Source: Burkholderiales bacterium
GTDB lineage: Bacteria > Pseudomonadota > Gammaproteobacteria > Burkholderiales > JAEUOS01
Assembly (NCBI GenBank): GCA_016790695.1
Contig: JAEUOS010000032.1
Location: 1-45,323 of the forward strand
DNA: 45,323 nt
Direction of reading: 5' to 3'
Numbering within the stretch: the first letter of the stretch is position 1; every line of letters begins with the position of its first letter. Made by a program: the position numbers and the translations under genes. The notes beneath the pieces were generated by a model. The model saw only the letters and a list, made by a program, of their open reading frames with translations. It was not told the origin of the DNA and ran no database searches. Below are positions 44,919 through 45,323 of the stretch, one piece after another.

Positions 44919-45323
44919 ATGCCATCCGCCCCGTCCACCCGTTCCCCGCGCCGGCTGCGCCGCGCGCTCGCCGCCGTCGCATTGCTGGCCGCGGCGCTCG
45001 GTGGCGGCGCCACCGCCACGCCCGCCGCGGCTGCCGCGTTCTCGGCCGGCATTCTCGACGCCGGCGACAGCTACTCGTTCGATTCGCTGGGAATCGGCGC
45101 CGGCCTCGCCGCGCCCGGCGCCACGTTCGACGACACCGTGAGCTTCACCCTGACCGCGGCGCTGGGCGTCAACAGCCAGGTTGCCTTCACCAGCCTGCCC
45201 GGCCTCGCGCTGGTCGACGGCGCGAGCGTGCGCCTCTACCGCGACGGCAACCCGGTTGCGCTCGTCAGCGGGGTCAGCGGGGCGCCCGGCGGCGGCCTGT
45301 TCTCCAACGCCTTCTCGGTGGCT
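44919..45323 (+). CDS. Secreted protein, possibly of the FxDxF/PEP-CTERM type (partial)
   Basis: The first 135 codons of a gene that runs off the window end. It has an Arg-rich N-terminus and an Ala/Leu signal peptide (about 17-35, cleavage probably near 40). A beta-rich, Gly/Ser/Thr-rich mature part follows. The segment TFDDTVSFTLTAALGVNSQV resembles the N-terminal motif of exported proteins that end in a PEP-CTERM sorting signal, which is common in betaproteobacteria. The C-terminus that would prove this is outside the window. No strong ribosome binding site is seen; CGGAG lies at about -10. Confidence 0.6.
   Translation, partial: MPSAPSTRSPRRLRRALAAVALLAAALGGGATATPAAAAAFSAGILDAGDSYSFDSLGIGAGLAAPGATFDDTVSFTLTAALGVNSQVAFTSLPGLALVDGASVRLYRDGNPVALVSGVSGAPGGGLFSNAFSVA

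Overview
The window is very GC-rich, densely coded and almost entirely housekeeping. Gene content and order point to a betaproteobacterium, most likely of the Burkholderiales. The evidence is the order surE-pcm-nlpD; a tpiA-secG-tRNA-Leu-nuoABCDEFGHIJKLMN block with separate nuoC and nuoD and a NuoG that appears to lack the N7 cysteines of the enterobacterial protein; zapA followed by 6S RNA; and rpsO-pnp followed by a tRNA trio. No phage, insertion sequence, CRISPR array, plasmid gene or defence island is visible.

Layout. 1-6216 is mostly on the minus strand: nlpD (partial), pcm, surE, a DMT-family exporter, a two-helix RCK potassium channel, dcd, a Sel1-repeat protein and apbC. 6358-10582 is on the plus strand: metG, a SulP anion transporter and acylphosphatase. 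A WbuC-type cupin (minus) is divergent from a multi-PAS membrane histidine kinase. The kinase's stop codon overlaps the start of a BtuF-like periplasmic binding protein. Then come a ZapB-like coiled coil, zapA, 6S RNA, an EVE-domain protein, a TauE/SafE permease and nudC (14687-17869). From 17899 to 37287 nearly everything is on the minus strand. In transcription order this is tpiA, secG, tRNA-Leu(GAG), the complete complex I operon, an ADP-ribose-type Nudix hydrolase, a second DMT exporter, and lolC-lolD. A near-consensus sigma-70 promoter lies at 37340-37369, ahead of tpiA.

37380-45323 holds a degenerate crotonase, a glutathione S-transferase, tRNA-His, tRNA-Arg, tRNA-Pro (with a clear terminator), pnp, rpsO, two MaoC hot-dog proteins around a gamma-class carbonic anhydrase, a DUF1178 protein and tRNA-Leu(TAA). 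The 5' part of a secreted protein runs off the end of the window.

How it fits together. The central block links glycolysis (TpiA), secretion (SecG), leucine decoding and NADH oxidation (Nuo) in one co-directional unit, with two NAD-related Nudix enzymes nearby. rpsO-pnp joins translation and RNA decay. LolCD, NlpD and SecG serve the envelope.

I found no clearly novel system. The observations most worth checking are: an internal ribosome binding site and start in the potassium channel gene, built from rare Arg codons and matching the separately translated RCK domain known for MthK; the kinase/binding-protein overlap; a long perfect stem before a TTG-started pnp; and short tandem repeats of 12-18 nt in several intergenic gaps. 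All functions are assigned by reading the translations; no database search was possible.
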